A stretch of DNA of 64,000 nt from assembly GCA_037951165.1 (NCBI GenBank), contig JBBDHG010000028.1:3974501-4038500 (forward strand), in the 5' to 3' direction. Origin of the DNA: Lophius americanus (taxonomy: Eukaryota; Chordata; Actinopteri; Lophiiformes; Lophiidae). Positions 51,201 through 63,634 of the stretch are shown in pieces (within the stretch, counting starts at the first letter, position 1; each line of letters opens with the position of its first letter). The position numbers and the translations under genes were made by a program. A model generated the notes under the pieces. It was given only the letters and a program-made list of their open reading frames with translations, had not been told where the DNA came from and ran no database searches.

Positions 51201-54200
51201 TATCACTCAAATGTGTGCCTGTGTGTTGAGGCATAACAAAGCTCATCCTGTTCTTCTTTTTTTGACAAAACCGCAGTAGACCTATTAAAAACTCAGTGTG
51301 CAAATCTGCAGCAAGTGGTTGTGGGCAAAGCATTCACAACAATTTCTTGCAAAGGCGATTAGGGCTCAGAGGTCTGTATTCATAATTATGTGTGTGAGGG
51401 TGCAAGATTGAGGGAATGTGCGTAGCTTTGTTGAATGAGAGAATGTGTGCATATTTATATTCAAACACATACTAGAATGTCTTTCCCAAGTCGGAACTCA
51501 GTCTGCAGTTTAGCAGTTTTTTTGATTCTGTTTCCAAGTGGACAAATACATTTCTCACAGGACCAGTTGGTAGTAGAAAAACCTTTTGGATCAAGAAATA
51601 CAGTTAGTATTAAATATATATACAAGTAGAAGAAACCAAGCACCTGTCAAATGCTCTTTCACAGCCTTTTTTATTGGAACATACAATTGTAAAAAAAAAA
51701 AAAGGACTGCATTCTATAAATATTCACACTGTGTAAACTTGAATTAATCTGATAATAATGTGAAAATGTTGTCTGGAACTCATTCATCAGAAGATGTAAC
51801 CAGTTACAGCATGTGAAAATGTAAAATTAAAGCCCTGCAATCATTGATGCTTGTGAGACTGAGTTACATATGCATCATATGGCTGAGTGTTAATATTATG
51901 TCGTCCCCCTGAAATTGTAGAAAATAAAACCCAGGTTCTGATGTTACATTGTGAATACTGTTAGTGCCGACCACAGTCAGCTCCTTCTTATTTGTAGGCT
52001 TTTGCAGGATGCTACGCTTAAGGGACTAGCATAGTTTAAAACCTTGTGAGATCAAAGATAAAGCCTTCAAGAATCTTCTGCCCAACAATTGTCGACACAA
52101 GAGCCAAGAGTCACAAGGGGACGCTGACATCAGCAATATGCGTCATGAAGGATTAGCCATGAGAACCAGCCAGCAGCTCGCTGGCCCTCCATGTCCCCAA
52201 GCTGAAGAGTCAAGAAGCTACCGTTATGATGGACACCCGTCACAGCTCATCCCTTTCCAGAGTTCATACATCTGCGTATGTGCGTGCGTGTTTGTGTGTG
52301 CGTGTATGTGTAAACACAGCTATGTTCAAGACAGAGGCCCGCCGGGAGTGTGAAGTAAAATGAGCCTAACATGGAACAGCTGCTGAATGGGGCTGTGCAA
52401 AAAGGGCAGGCAGTACACAGAGTTTATAAGTGCATCAAATAGCTCTGTGGCAACTCTGTCCATCACTGTCAGTGGAAGTTTTCTCTGGGATCTGACACAT
52501 TTCTCTGAAGTTGTATCCTACTGGAATGAAAATGTTTTAAATGTAGCAAATTAATATATAAAAGATTAGTTCATGAGCACAACAACATTTACTACTGCAA
52601 AAACCATGCCAAAAACTTGAGAACACAGGGTTGATTTCCTCTTTCTGTCAGCTAATTCATTTATATTTACTTGCTAATTTGCACAAATTAATTGCACAGC
52701 GTCGGAAAGAGCAAATAGCGAAGACACACAGCGACGATTCCTGTGGTCTTGGACATATTTGGATGTCGGTGATGCTGGTGTCGGATTTAATCTGATCTTG
52801 TAGAAAATATACAATAATTGTATATAGAGTAATCCGATCTTATAGGCTCCAGCCAGCCTGCAACCCTGAACAGGATAAGCAGTTACAGATAATGAATGAA
52901 TGAATGTTTTACTTCTATTGTGTTCAATTATTTTTAAAATGTATTCATTGATTGGCCACTAGATAGCAGCATGACAAACAGAAGGAACAACATTACTATA
53001 TTCAAGAGTTGATATAGCATGGTAACAGTATTATTCTTTATTATAATTATTAATAATACTCTATTGTATTTTAAACTTTAACAATATATTAAATAATAAA
53101 GTGTACGGTTCGGAACTGTTGTTTTTGGGAAATGAAATCAAATTTGATGTGAATTGGTGCTATATAAATACAATTGATTTATGTTCACATCCAAAAAATA
53201 CTAAGCAACATATGAAGTCATATTTGTGAATAAATAAATAATATAAGCTCAGTATTATCTGTTTTTCTTGATCCTTTTTGCGTCGCCACCATCTGAAAAA
53301 ATAAATAAATCTGTAATTACCCTAAAGTTCCTAAATTTTCCATTACGTTCACCAGATTTTTACTAATTTTGTCTGGCTGCTCTGTAGAAGTCCAGCAGTA
53401 CGGAAAACGCTTGGAAATGTTGCTTTGACAAAGTTATGGCCGATAATATCTAACTAAATTAAGCTGAATAGATGCTAAAACACTGTAGAAAGCTGAGAAG
53501 AGCAGAGTAAGTAGAGTGTCACCACAACACAAAATCAGCATAAATTATCCATCCAGAGTGGAAAATGATTGATAACATCAGCTATGAGTTAATGTCTCAC
53601 TATGCACCTTTGTGTGTGGATCCAGACAACTCAGAGCAATTGAATGTAAACCCCCTAGCGTTACAGTATGTACAACAGCATTTAACCACACAACTGTTGT
53701 TTGAAAACACATGAAGTTCCACTTTCTGTGAAAATGTGAAAACACTCTTCTCTCAAACTGAACATGTTTGAATAGAGAATACTGTGTTTCGGATGTGGCA
53801 GCTCAAAGAGCAGATCAGCCCAGCGGTGCAGTTGTATACCATAGGTTCTAACTCTCATCATATAGTGAAGGAAGCAATTCATAGGGAGGTTTAAAATCAC
53901 CAGCCTTTTATAAATGCTGTCTCATGGCTTTGATATACATGTGCAGACAGCTCATGTGTATTTTTGGCAGCCTGGGTAATGTGTGTGGATCTCTGGTGTG
54001 GAGTCTGCAGATGACAGGAATGCCATGGATGCTAATACCAGATTTGCTATTTATACTCAAGACTGTATTATTCCAGCAGAAACACAAGCAGACAAGTGTT
54101 TATAAGTGTGTGTGTTTGAGTGTCTGTGTGTGTGAGTCAAGAATCAGGGAGTGTCTTGGTTTATGAGGATTTAGCAGGACATACCAGTCGGCCCTAGCAG

Positions 54201-54310
54201 TGTGGCGGTGACTGGCTGAGGGCGGGAGGTATGTTAGAGATGAGGTGTCTCCTTAGTGGGTCATGGTAGAAGGGTCAGAGTTATAACGTTTCTCCATACT
54301 ACAGTGCCTT
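51201..54310. other. Intergenic DNA, little recognised
   Basis: AT-rich noncoding sequence between the LINE and myadml2. It holds a small retroposon 3' piece near 52845-52905 ('cctgaacaggataagcagtt' then 'gaatgaatgaatg') and poly(A) runs. The frames at 52138-52353 and 53682-53900 have no recognisable homology. Confidence 0.45.
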
Positions 54311-54314
54311 CACA

Positions 54315-54320
54315 TTTATT
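54315..54320 (-). terminator. myadml2: Candidate poly(A) signal of myadml2
   Basis: Minus-strand AATAAA about 120 bp after the myadml2 stop codon, the first such signal downstream. It implies a short 3' UTR. Confidence 0.6.
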
Positions 54321-54441
54321 TTGGGGTATCTGGGTACGCTGTTGGTTGTCCACCCACCCCACACACACACAATGTTTTCAGTGTCTTCATCAACATCAAA
54401 TAAAAAGACAAAAAAATAAAAAGTACATAAATAACATGGTA

Positions 54442-57400
54442 CTACACTCGTGAATTAGTGGCGGGGGGGATAAATCGTATCCTCTGGGAGTAGATCAAGT
54501 CGGCCACATACAGTACAAAGTTGACGAAGGAGAACACCGCCACAACAACCTTGCTGTCCCATGGACACCTCCCCTGAGGACATGACGACGGCCTCCACGG
54601 AGAACCATACTTTGGTTCAAAGCAGAACACGGGCCACACCACTGATGCACTCAGGTAGAGCAGAACTTCCAGGAGGGTGCACACCACCACAAAGCGGTCA
54701 AAGGACATGCAGCGCATAGTCTTTGTCCTTCCACACACAGTCATTACAACCACCACAGCCGTCAGAGCAAAGCAGAAAGCGTAGACAACAACGCAGTAGA
54801 TGGTGGCAACATAACGAGAATACTCGCTCCGGTTGGCCAGAGCCCCAAAGATAATGCAGGCAACGAAGCCCTGTACCACTTTGAGGAGGCCAGAGGCGGT
54901 GGACATATAGCCCACCACTGCCTGGCCTGGCCTGGCTCTGCACAAGGCCACTTCAGCCGCGTAGGCCACAGTGGCCAGGATGGAGCAGATGGTCACAGCG
55001 ATGCGGAAGTTTCGGACATCACAGCCGGCATAAGGGCACTCAGATCGGACGAAGAAGAGTGGGTAGACCACAGAAGCTGTGACATACCTGGCAGAGGAGA
55101 CAGAGAGATAATGCAGATTTGAAGTAAGTGACAAAGAGCAAAGGCCGTACTGATGTTTAGTAGTGTAACAATTCTTCTGGTTTTATATGTGCTACTATGA
55201 AAAAACGTTATCTTATAATTTTGGGCCTAAAGACCTGGAGCACCAGGAGTAGGCTACCAACAAAAACAACTATTTGATCGACAAGAGGAAACATTGAGAA
55301 AACAATAAATTGCATAAATGGCAACAACTTGGTTTTGGTGAAAAAACAGGCTAGCCAGTATAGCTAACCTATTTTCAGGTCTAGGAAATATAAAAAGTCC
55401 TTTGTGAATTTGTGTAGCTTTCATCCCTGAAAAATGTTGGGTTGAAAACACTTGAATTAGCATAACATCAGAATAAAACATATACGGCAGGTAACAAGTT
55501 CACAGTTTGCTCTGTTTGAGTTTAAGTACTATCATTACCTCCTAAATATTAACACTATCCAACGTAAATATATAATTTAGTTTTGTTAAGTGAAAGTTAT
55601 AGTGGGCAAAAACAACATTAGTGTATAAAGATTTTTGTATAGCACATTTAATTTTCCTCTCTCCAATCGCAGCATCTCCTCGTTCCCTCTCTCCTCTCCT
55701 CTCCTCCTCTCTCCTCCCTATCTTTTCTCCCTTTCTCTGTCTTTGAAGGCAGAAGAGCTCACGGCCACACGTACATACGTGTCACCTATTGTATATCCCT
55801 TTTTTCTGATCTGCCTGCAGTAAGCCTGCCTTGATAGAGGTTGTCTAGTGGTAAAAGACTGAAACACCTGATGAAGTGAAGGTACACAGCTGATGATGAC
55901 TCATAGTAGTGGTATCCAGTGGTCACGTCTGATAACCTTGAATATTTATTTTTCAGACCTCATTTTACTTTTACAGACAAAACATATATCTGTGCTTCCT
56001 ACTCCTTACAACGTCATAACATATGCTACTTTTGCTTATTTTTAATTTCCATATCCTTGCATGCTTTCACCAGGATCAAGCCTGACCTCAACCTAAAAGA
56101 AATAGACAATAACAGAAAGAAACTAGAAAAAGCACTCAGGAATTTCAAACCTCGGCCAAGACAAAGCAGTACCCTAGGTTAAGAAAATATTCATGCAGAT
56201 TTCTCCATTAATGTCTTGAGTAATTGTCAGCCTCTAAATCTTCCAATAACTACAACAAACTCTTTGAGTGTCTCTGAAATGCTCTGTGGTCGGTCGTCTC
56301 CTTCACATTCCACTTCGGCGTTTCTGTTCAAACCACTGAGCCACCAGCTCCACGCCCAAAGGACCATCACAGGAATCGAAGGAACAAAGGAAAAAATAGC
56401 CACATTTTGATGTCATTACTCAAAACGGCTCATCATTTTATTTTATTTTATTTTATTTTAAATGCTTCGAAACATGTAATGTCACCCAACTTAAATAACC
56501 TCTAGTATGTGCCCATATGACATCAAACGTGGTTATTGATGCCTTTGTTCCTTTGATCCCTTTTATGTTTCTTTGGGGGTGGAGCTAGGGGTCTCTGTGG
56601 GCTGAACAGATACGCTGAAGTGGAAGGCGCAGGAAACGACCAACCACAGAGTATTTCAGAGACATTCAGAGACTTGGTTTTGAGGTGTCGGTAGATTTTG
56701 AGGCTGGTAATAACCCAGACATTAATGAAGAATTCTGCAATCATTTCTCCTAAACTTTGGTTACTATTGTGTCTTGTTGGAGGTTTGTGCTCTCTAAATG
56801 CTTTTTCTAGTTGATTAATTGTTCATTTCTGTGTAATGTTGTGTTGGAATGGTCTGTACCAATAAAGTTATTATTTTTATTGTTATTCCTCAGGTAAAAA
56901 ATGTTTTTATGTTTTGGTCAGAGTGCAGTAGATTCCCCTCAAATTCTTAGATGGTTAAATAATTGCTCAAATCTACAATGGCTTTAGATCCGCTTATAAC
57001 ATTGGTGCTTAATAGTAGTTGTAGTTCCTTATCTCTCACTCATGTTAAGCTTGTTATTTTCTTAGACAATTAAAGGTTGTAGTCGTCAGTGTCTGATGGA
57101 AATTGAAAACTCTTTTGGGATACAATGAAAAAGAGATGTATATGCTGTATCAAGATCAGTGTTACACCTGAACATGTGACTTACAGGAGTGTTGCAAAGG
57201 CAGCACATGTGACTGTGAGGTTGTCCCAGGATATGGGCAGGCAGCTGTAGAGACGAGTGGCATCCAGGAAAAACACCACAACCGACATGGCAAAGCAGAA
57301 GCACCACGCTGCCATACAGAAAACACCATGTGAATCGCTGAAGCCAGCATTGTGGGTAACCATGGCAACCACAGCACAGCCCATAGCTAACTGGCAGAGG

Positions 57401-57465
57401 CGGGCAGCACCCAGAGGTGAGCAGAGGGCCTTCTTGTTGAGGTATGGACCACCCTGAGAATCCAT
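54442..57465 (-). CDS. myadml2: Myeloid-associated differentiation marker-like 2 (MARVEL protein)
   Basis: MYADM-family proteins are multi-pass membrane proteins with two MARVEL domains; MYADML2's role is poorly known. Two coding exons: 57465-57185 (MDSQGGPYLNKKAL ... SWDNLTVTCAAFATL, donor GTAAGT) and 55087-54442 (YVTASVVYPLFFVRSE ... RIRFIPPATNSRV). They close in phase at 308 aa, against 307 in human. Several hydrophobic segments are visible: LCQLAMGCAVVAMVTHNAG and WCFCFAMSVVVFF in exon 1, and RIAVTICSILATVAYAAEVA, VVQGFVACIIFGALA, YCVVVYAFCFALTAVVVVMT, LLEVLLYLSASVVWPVF and VVAVFSFVNFVLYVADLIYS in exon 2. The ATG lies only 2 nt after an acceptor ('cattcacccag'), so a noncoding first exon is required. 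It neighbours pycr1, as in human 17q25.3. The intron contains a large inverted repeat. Confidence 0.95.
56185..56820. repeat. Large inverted repeat of family D in myadml2 intron
   Basis: Reverse copy 56185-56405 and forward copy about 56535-56820 form arms of roughly 220-230 bp that align along their length. For example the reverse complement of the left arm has 'tttgggcgtggagctggtgg' and the right arm 'tttgggggtggagctagggg'; both include 'aacgac/gacgac', then 'ccacagag', then 'atttcagagacattca' or close variants. The 130-bp spacer contains a (TTTTA)n run (56435-56460). The left arm carries 'ggtggctcagtggtttgaac', reminiscent of a tRNA A box, suggesting a SINE origin. Confidence 0.85.
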
Positions 57466-58104
57466 AACTGGGTGAATGAGGTAGAAATTTGGAAATAATA
57501 GCCTACAATGAGATCTGGAAAAGTTCAAGCTCTACGGAGGCAGTCCTGGTGGAAAAGATGTTTGTTTTTTCCCTCCGCGTTTCAGGTCAAGCCTGGAGTT
57601 CTCCTCATCCCAGCATCTTAATGATGTCTATCAAAGGAAAAAGCACAAAAATAAGAAAAAATCATTTAAAGAAATAATGCCTAAGTTGTGTTCTAATAGC
57701 GTATTTTTCTCTTTGTCGATCCCATGTCCAGTTTTCACTACTTCAGTTGAAGATCAAAACTGTTGTGGTGTTGAGTGACAATGTTTTCTTTAGACACAAA
57801 TCTGAAATTCTGAATTGTTTAACCCTCCAGCATCTTCGACAAACATGTTGCAGATTATTTGGGTGCTCAAGGGTTTAAGGGAGCTTTGTGTGGGATGGGA
57901 AGCCTCCCTGTTATAGGTGCATCATTGTGTCCCACCCACCCAGAACCACGCTCCCCTCTTTGAGCGTTCAGTCATGGTGGATATTTTTGATGTCTGCATT
58001 GAAAACATTTCATTGACATAAAACATGAAAAATAAAGGAAGACATTTTTCTCTTTGAGATTTTCTGGATGAGCTTAAGCAGGTCAGACTGTCCCACATAC
58101 TCAC

Positions 58105-58400
58105 CTCCCTATTGATAGACCTCAGCGACTCTTCAGTCATAAATATCCAGTCTCCCAGCGATCCAGGAGAAATGGGTTTAAATTCCTTCCTAAGTTCTTC
58201 TCTCTATTACAGATCCTGGATAGTAAGATGTGTTTCAATTTAGAATCTTCTGTGAACGAGTCCAGTTGTCTGCCTAGACTAGAGTCTTAAGTCATATCCT
58301 TCAGCTGAAATGGTCCGGGTCCAGACTCCGAAACTACCGGTGAACTTGCTCAGAACAAGTATCCAGACGTATGTCATGTGACTGTTCCAAAAGTCAGCGT
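58105..58400 (-). other. myadml2: Probable noncoding first exon of myadml2
   Basis: Reading toward the gene, a good GAG|GTGAGT donor ends an exon at 58105, about 640 bp upstream of the acceptor next to the myadml2 ATG. The last 36 nt before the donor form an upstream ORF (ATG ACT GAA GAG ...) that, after splicing, runs out of frame past the real start. The 5' limit near 58400 is arbitrary. Confidence 0.45.
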
Positions 58401-59159
58401 GTGTTTATGTGGTCGCACGAGTTAAAGACCCCAGCTCTTCTTAAATGTCAGTTCTCGTTTTCTTATGTTCTGTCTGGCAAACATGTTCCCTTTCCTATGT
58501 GTGCCTCTCTCTGCTGGGAGGGGGTCGCTGCCGGTCTGTCAGACCAGAATGAAAGTTATTTAGGGTTGGGCTATCAGCACAAGAGAGTTGAGGCTGCATG
58601 TGCTTGGGCGTGGAGTCGGGGCCTGCAGACAAATTACAAACCCTGCGGAATGAGGTGACATAACTGACCCAATGAGGTTGAGACTTGCAAATTGTGTGAC
58701 AATTAAGTGACATTAACAATTCATATAGACGGGAGGGGGGACATAAGAAGATAATGTCAATATCAGAGCAATGAAAACACTGTAACGCAAGGTTTAATAA
58801 CACTCCTTCCATATTTCACCACCACCCATCAGCCTCTTTAATGATCTTTATTGCTGAAGGACATCAGCCTCAATCTTGATACCTTCTCATACAACACCAA
58901 CGGGACTCTGCTTTTAAAGGTTCCCCTTTGTATCCAACACATGAGCCAATCATAATTAATGGAAAAACAGGCCCATCATCTATGGAGCTCCGTAATGTTC
59001 TATATTGAATCAATAATTAAAGTAAATGTAAAACTGTAAAACATGAGGACAATAGTGTCAAACAAGGTTCCAAACTGGCACCATCTATAAAATCTATGCC
59101 AGGGGTCCAGCTGTATGCTAGTAAATGACACGTCGTAATCTAATGACTATGTATTAAAC

Positions 59160-59560
59160 ACCTCTCTTGAGATTAAATATTTGACTCCTCACCAGCCATT
59201 CATCCTTACAAGACACTTCGGAGAGGCTCAATATGCAGATTACATAGCAATCTTCAGTGACAACAGCTGTTAAGCATTTGTAGGCACATTCAACCTAAAG
59301 CTGATGTCTTCATCAACAGCATCAAATGAACTAATGGCATCCCCTCAAATACTTTGGCAGCTACAGCATGTTAACCACCAGTGACTGAATGACGGTGGGA
59401 GCTTGTATGGGAAACTAGGGTCCGGAAGATTCCGCTCACATGGTCATCAAACCAAACAAATCTCAAAGTCTACAACCAAAGATTGATGACAATTTAACTA
59501 TTATTATTATTATTATTATTATTTGATTTGTTTATTCTATTAGAATCTTGGATTCTGTAC
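59160..59560 (+). mobile_element. RTE-type LINE fragment
   Basis: Plus-strand frames give QYADYIAIFSDNS, then a segment like a YFGSYSML 'Y-L-G-S' motif, then LWETRVRK ... LTW and VYNQRLMTILL, followed by a broken 'ESWILY'. The order matches the reverse transcriptase C-terminal part of RTE-clade LINEs (YADD, YLGS, LYG-E-W motifs). It is heavily decayed and interrupted by an ATT repeat at 59500-59522. Confidence 0.5.
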
Positions 59561-59604
59561 CATCATCAAATCAGAAATCTCTGTTAAATTTAACAATGTC
59601 ATCT

Positions 59605-59842
59605 CAGGACAGACCCTGATGCCGATTCCACTGATCCACAGTGAGACACATTATCTACAAATGGAAAAGTCTTGGAACGAAACTAGTGAAACTTTCCAGA
59701 AATTGATGATTTTTCCAAATTTCAATAACAGAACAGTAGAGGCATGTTCAGCAAGTTGCCAATCCAAAGGGAACATTCGAGCAACTGCGGAACTTTTTCA
59801 TCTCAATAACAATCAGCGATCATGTCTTTACCGTTCTTAAAG
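59605..59842 (+). mobile_element. Tc1-like transposase fragment
   Basis: 'ctgatccacagtgagacaca' and 'ttatctacaaatggaaaagt' followed by 'cttggaacgaaactagtgaa' match the N-terminal helix-turn-helix part of the same family as 46845-47258, but this copy is shorter and more diverged. Confidence 0.65.
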
Positions 59843-59879
59843 GCACTGGTTAAAATAAAGGACCCTTATTCTGCAAAGA

Positions 59880-60070
59880 GCAGTTTGATTCCCAGCACTT
59901 CTAGTCTAGTCTAGTTGTTGGGTTCCTGAGCAAAAACCAGAACCCCAGTCGGCTACCCAGGCCCTTCACAGGTTCCGCCCACTGCTCCTCAGGGATGGGT
60001 CCAAATAAAGAGAATCAGTTTCACAATGTTGTCCTTTGTGTGTGCAGATACTGCGTAATAAAGAATAATG
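59880..60070 (+). repeat. SINE-like copy with 'cagggatggg' tail
   Basis: It contains 'gttgggttcctgagcaaaaa', 'cgcccactgctcctcaggga' and 'tgggtccaaataaa', and ends 'gcgtaataaagaataatg'. This parallels the copies at 28965-29160 and 45226-45315. It resembles a common fish SINE whose tail ends in 'aataaag'. Confidence 0.6.
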
Positions 60071-60999
60071 ACTCATTGTTATTAAAGATGACGCAACCAG
60101 AAGGTACGTTCAGCGGGTGAACAGTTTTTCATAAGGGCGATATGTAGATATTATTTCATCTTTTTTTTCTTATTATTATCAATGCTTATTTCACTCAAAA
60201 CAACACTGGAGTTTGAATTACTATAGCAGTAATTAATCAGAAAGTAAATTTAAAAAATGACCACAGTAGTTTGACAACATCTTATTGTCCAGTAATAATG
60301 ACTAAACCTTCCTCAGCAAACCACAATTTTAGTTCATTTTTGGTAAAGTATAAGCATTATAATTCCATTTATAAAAAATAAAAAAAAACTTGAAGTAACG
60401 TTACACTGCTTCATCTTTGCAGCAAATCCCACAACGAAGATAATCCTAAACTTAAACAGAGATCTGAAACTGTACTTTTTCCCCGAATCAGTTAAAACAG
60501 TTGTTGTTATATCTACTGACATCACCTTTACAATGGAGGCAATAAAGAAGTTACCTGCTAAACTCATGCATGGCCTGAATCAGACACTCAGTTGTAGCCC
60601 ATCCAGGTGTTGTGATTTAGCTTGAGGGTCTCAACTGTGAGGCCCACCTCATGATGACCAGCCTTCATGAACATTCTGCAGTCCTCAGGACTCTGTCTCC
60701 ACCTGCAGGATGGTGACACCATGTGGGTGTAACAGATAATACATCTTCTGCATCTGAATCAAGATGAAAGACAGATATTCAATAACCCTATTCAATTAAT
60801 AATCTGCAGTGTATACACGAGGCTAATATTTAAATGGAGAAACAAATTTATGCAAAACATATACATATAGAAACTGAAATATACAATTGAATCATACATA
60901 AATATCTGACAAAGTGACAGAAATTAATGTAGAATGACATCAATGATCAAAATATTTACTTATTTATTCTCATTTATACCATATACCATGAAAGCCATA

Positions 61000-62680
61000 T
61001 TTATACATTCTCAAAAGAATAATAGTATGATTTACAGTATCAAATGCTTTTGAAAGGTCTAGAAACATAACTATTGCATACTTCATCTAGAGTTAGCTGA
61101 ATATATTCTATCAGTAAGTTCTAAGTGTGCCATGTATGTTGAGTGCTATTTATAGTATGTATTCAAATGTTTGTTGGATTCTTTCATTCATTCGTTTTTC
61201 CAAAATCTTTGAAAAGCATGGCAGAACTGAAACTGGGCCATTGTTCGCAAAGGATCCTGCATCACCTGATTTAAATAGTGGTCATACTATTTATTATAGT
61301 TATTATTATTTATTATTTAGGTCATAAGGTAGGGTTAGGGTTAGGGTTAGGGTTAACCCTATATTAACCTAACCCAATTTCCATGGATTAGGTTAATATG
61401 AATGTTAAAGGCTGAATACTTGGAGTCAAGACTTCTTTCATTAGTGCAGAGCAAAATCTAACATGACCTGGAACCGAATTCTTTAATTCTAACATAATAT
61501 TATTTACTTCCGTAGAGTCAGGCATGTCAAAATCACTGAGAGTTGGAAAAGAACCCTTGATACTATATAATCCAAAGCATTAACTTTTTTCTCCACTATT
61601 TTTTTTGGCAAGAGATGCCCCAACGTTTGAAGAAAAGTCATTCGCTTGATCTGATATATATATTTTGTTTCAAAATTAAGAGTATTAGATAATATATTGT
61701 CTATTAATGTAGCAGATTTGTCTGTGAAACTCGTGGGTTTTGCCAATAGTGCGATAGAAAATAACGAGCATATACCATAGGTACTTCAGAAAAATGTTTG
61801 AGAATGAGTTTTACTTACTACTTTACAATGTCAAGGTTCGATGGACAAAGATTGAAAGTCCTTCCATAGACCTGGACCTTCTAATGACATGAATAGAGTT
61901 TTATTTAGGAAGATAATCTTCAGTATGCCATGTCTCAGTGAGAGTAATTTCAACAAATCATCATGATTTAAGGAGGATAGATAGGTCCAAATATTCTCTG
62001 CTTTCTCTGTAAAAGTGGGTTTCATTTAAAATGTCACTAAGAACTTCTTGCTGTACTTACTGGCGAAGTTCTTCATCATTAAGCGCATAGAATGGAAACA
62101 CCGAGACACACTCATCACAAGTCCAAGATTTCCAAATGTCAGATGACATTTTAGGGACAGGTGTACATTTGAAATGAAACCCATTTTGTTGTTTCTAGTT
62201 CCAAAAAATCCAATCTGAGGGAAAGACTTTCACCATTCCACAGAATGTTTAGAGGGACGCTGAGTAAACAGCCTGTCATATCTAAGAGAAGCAATGTACC
62301 CTCTTTTTCTGGCCCCCTACATTTTAGGGATCAGCTCTAGTTCAATGTTCAATGTATTTGTCGTCAAGTTTCAGTTTTTCTGACAGGATATTTCTGATCC
62401 TTTCCTCAGAGTCAAACCACTTGTCATTTTTAAACTCTGGAACTCCTTGAAAAATCTGAATTGTTGCATTTAGACTGATTCTCCAATAATCCATTTTATG
62501 ACCCATGTTGGCGGAGCTTAGTGTGTTAATGACATTATTTAGATCTTTACATTGAGCTGACAAGCTGTCAGAACATGACTTCAAATCATCCACATCTTTC
62601 TGGGTGAATTGTAGACTTGATCTGAGGTAAGGTGAATCTGTTAAGAACTCATCTCGTCTTCTGCTGAAGGAGTCCATCAG
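61000..62680 (-). mobile_element. LINE remnant with ORF1, endonuclease and RT pieces
   Basis: Minus strand, in 5' to 3' order: an ORF1-like frame (62677-62342) with coiled-coil LRSSLQFTQKDVDDLKSCSD and the segment IRNILSEKLKLDDKYIE; an endonuclease C-terminal piece KPTSFTDKSATLIDNILSNT (61746-61690); and reverse transcriptase pieces LFKSGDAGSFANNGPVSVLP, CFSKILEKRMNER (61280-61190) and AIVMFLDLSKAFDTVNHTI (61090-61020). Intervening parts are deleted or frameshifted. The ORF1-EN-RT order is typical of non-LTR retrotransposons; I cannot fix the clade. A short telomere-like repeat sits between the EN and RT pieces. Confidence 0.8.
61329..61375. repeat. Interstitial telomere-like repeat, head-to-head
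   Basis: 'gtagggttagggttagggtt' continues with one more 'agggtt' and then turns into 'aaccctatattaacctaacc' and c. So about four TTAGGG units face two or three diverged CCCTAA-type units at the junction GGGTTAACCC. It is only about 45 bp. Confidence 0.85.
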
Positions 62681-62699
62681 TATTTGGACAAAGCCTTTG

Positions 62700-63634
62700 T
62701 AGGTTCCCTACTGTTCCTTAAATTAGGACTTCTGTTGGCTGAGGAGTTCACGTACCTGTGTAGTGATGATTAGTCTTGGCCATTCCTCATATCCTTTGGT
62801 GGCATTTTTTGATGCCCAGTACGTGAAGCAGTAATCTTTTTAGGCCTCAGGCCAGAGATTCAACCTTGGTTTTGGTCAAGTAGTTACAAATTATATATCT
62901 TTCGTGACAGATATCCACACAGTCAGATGATTTATATCACAATTTCCACAAGACATATAGTCAAGGGGGAATATATCAGAGGATTTATTTGATTTCAGTT
63001 GGATTGTCACCAGCTGAAGTTCTCAGAAAAAGCATGGTGGCAGCCATACATACCATTTATTAGCATCCTTTGATGTCCCTTATTTTGTGGAAAATAAATA
63101 TCATACAATCTATTACTAATGTATTCATGTGGTTATTTTATGTGTCACCATTTTATCCCTGATAGCAAGTGAGAGAAGGATACCAAGCAGTAGAGAAAGT
63201 CCCAATCTGAATAGCTCATTTTGGATCCAAATGAATAATAGTATTTTACATTGGAGAAACACAATGATTAGGAGCCCCCCTGCAGGACATCCTGCTGTTT
63301 ACCATGACGGTACACGAAACACCATTCTAGTGTCATGTGACCGGTCAGCAGTGTGGCTGGACAAAACTACAGCTGCAGTGATCATCAAGAGTCTAGTTGT
63401 TATGTATAATATATGATACATTTCCCATCACCAGGCCATTAATCTATACCTCTGTTATGGCATCAAGTTCCACCCTCCAACACACTGCAAATGTCAAACT
63501 GATTACCGACGGCAGGAGAGGGGTGAGTATGTTTATATTATTCTTTCCAGCAGGCAGGGTGAAAAGCAGAGTTGCTGCTGAGATGCTGGATGTAATGCGA
63601 TCTAGAACTTACGTCTTATAATGCGCTTCTTCAC
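62700..63634. other. Gene-free DNA, nothing recognised
   Basis: No exon, RNA gene or clearly identified repeat. The frames at 63129-63416 and 63397-63621 have no recognisable family. Confidence 0.4.

Noticed and set aside
54698..54943. 81-residue minus-strand frame
   Set aside because: Alternative frame inside myadml2 exon 2.
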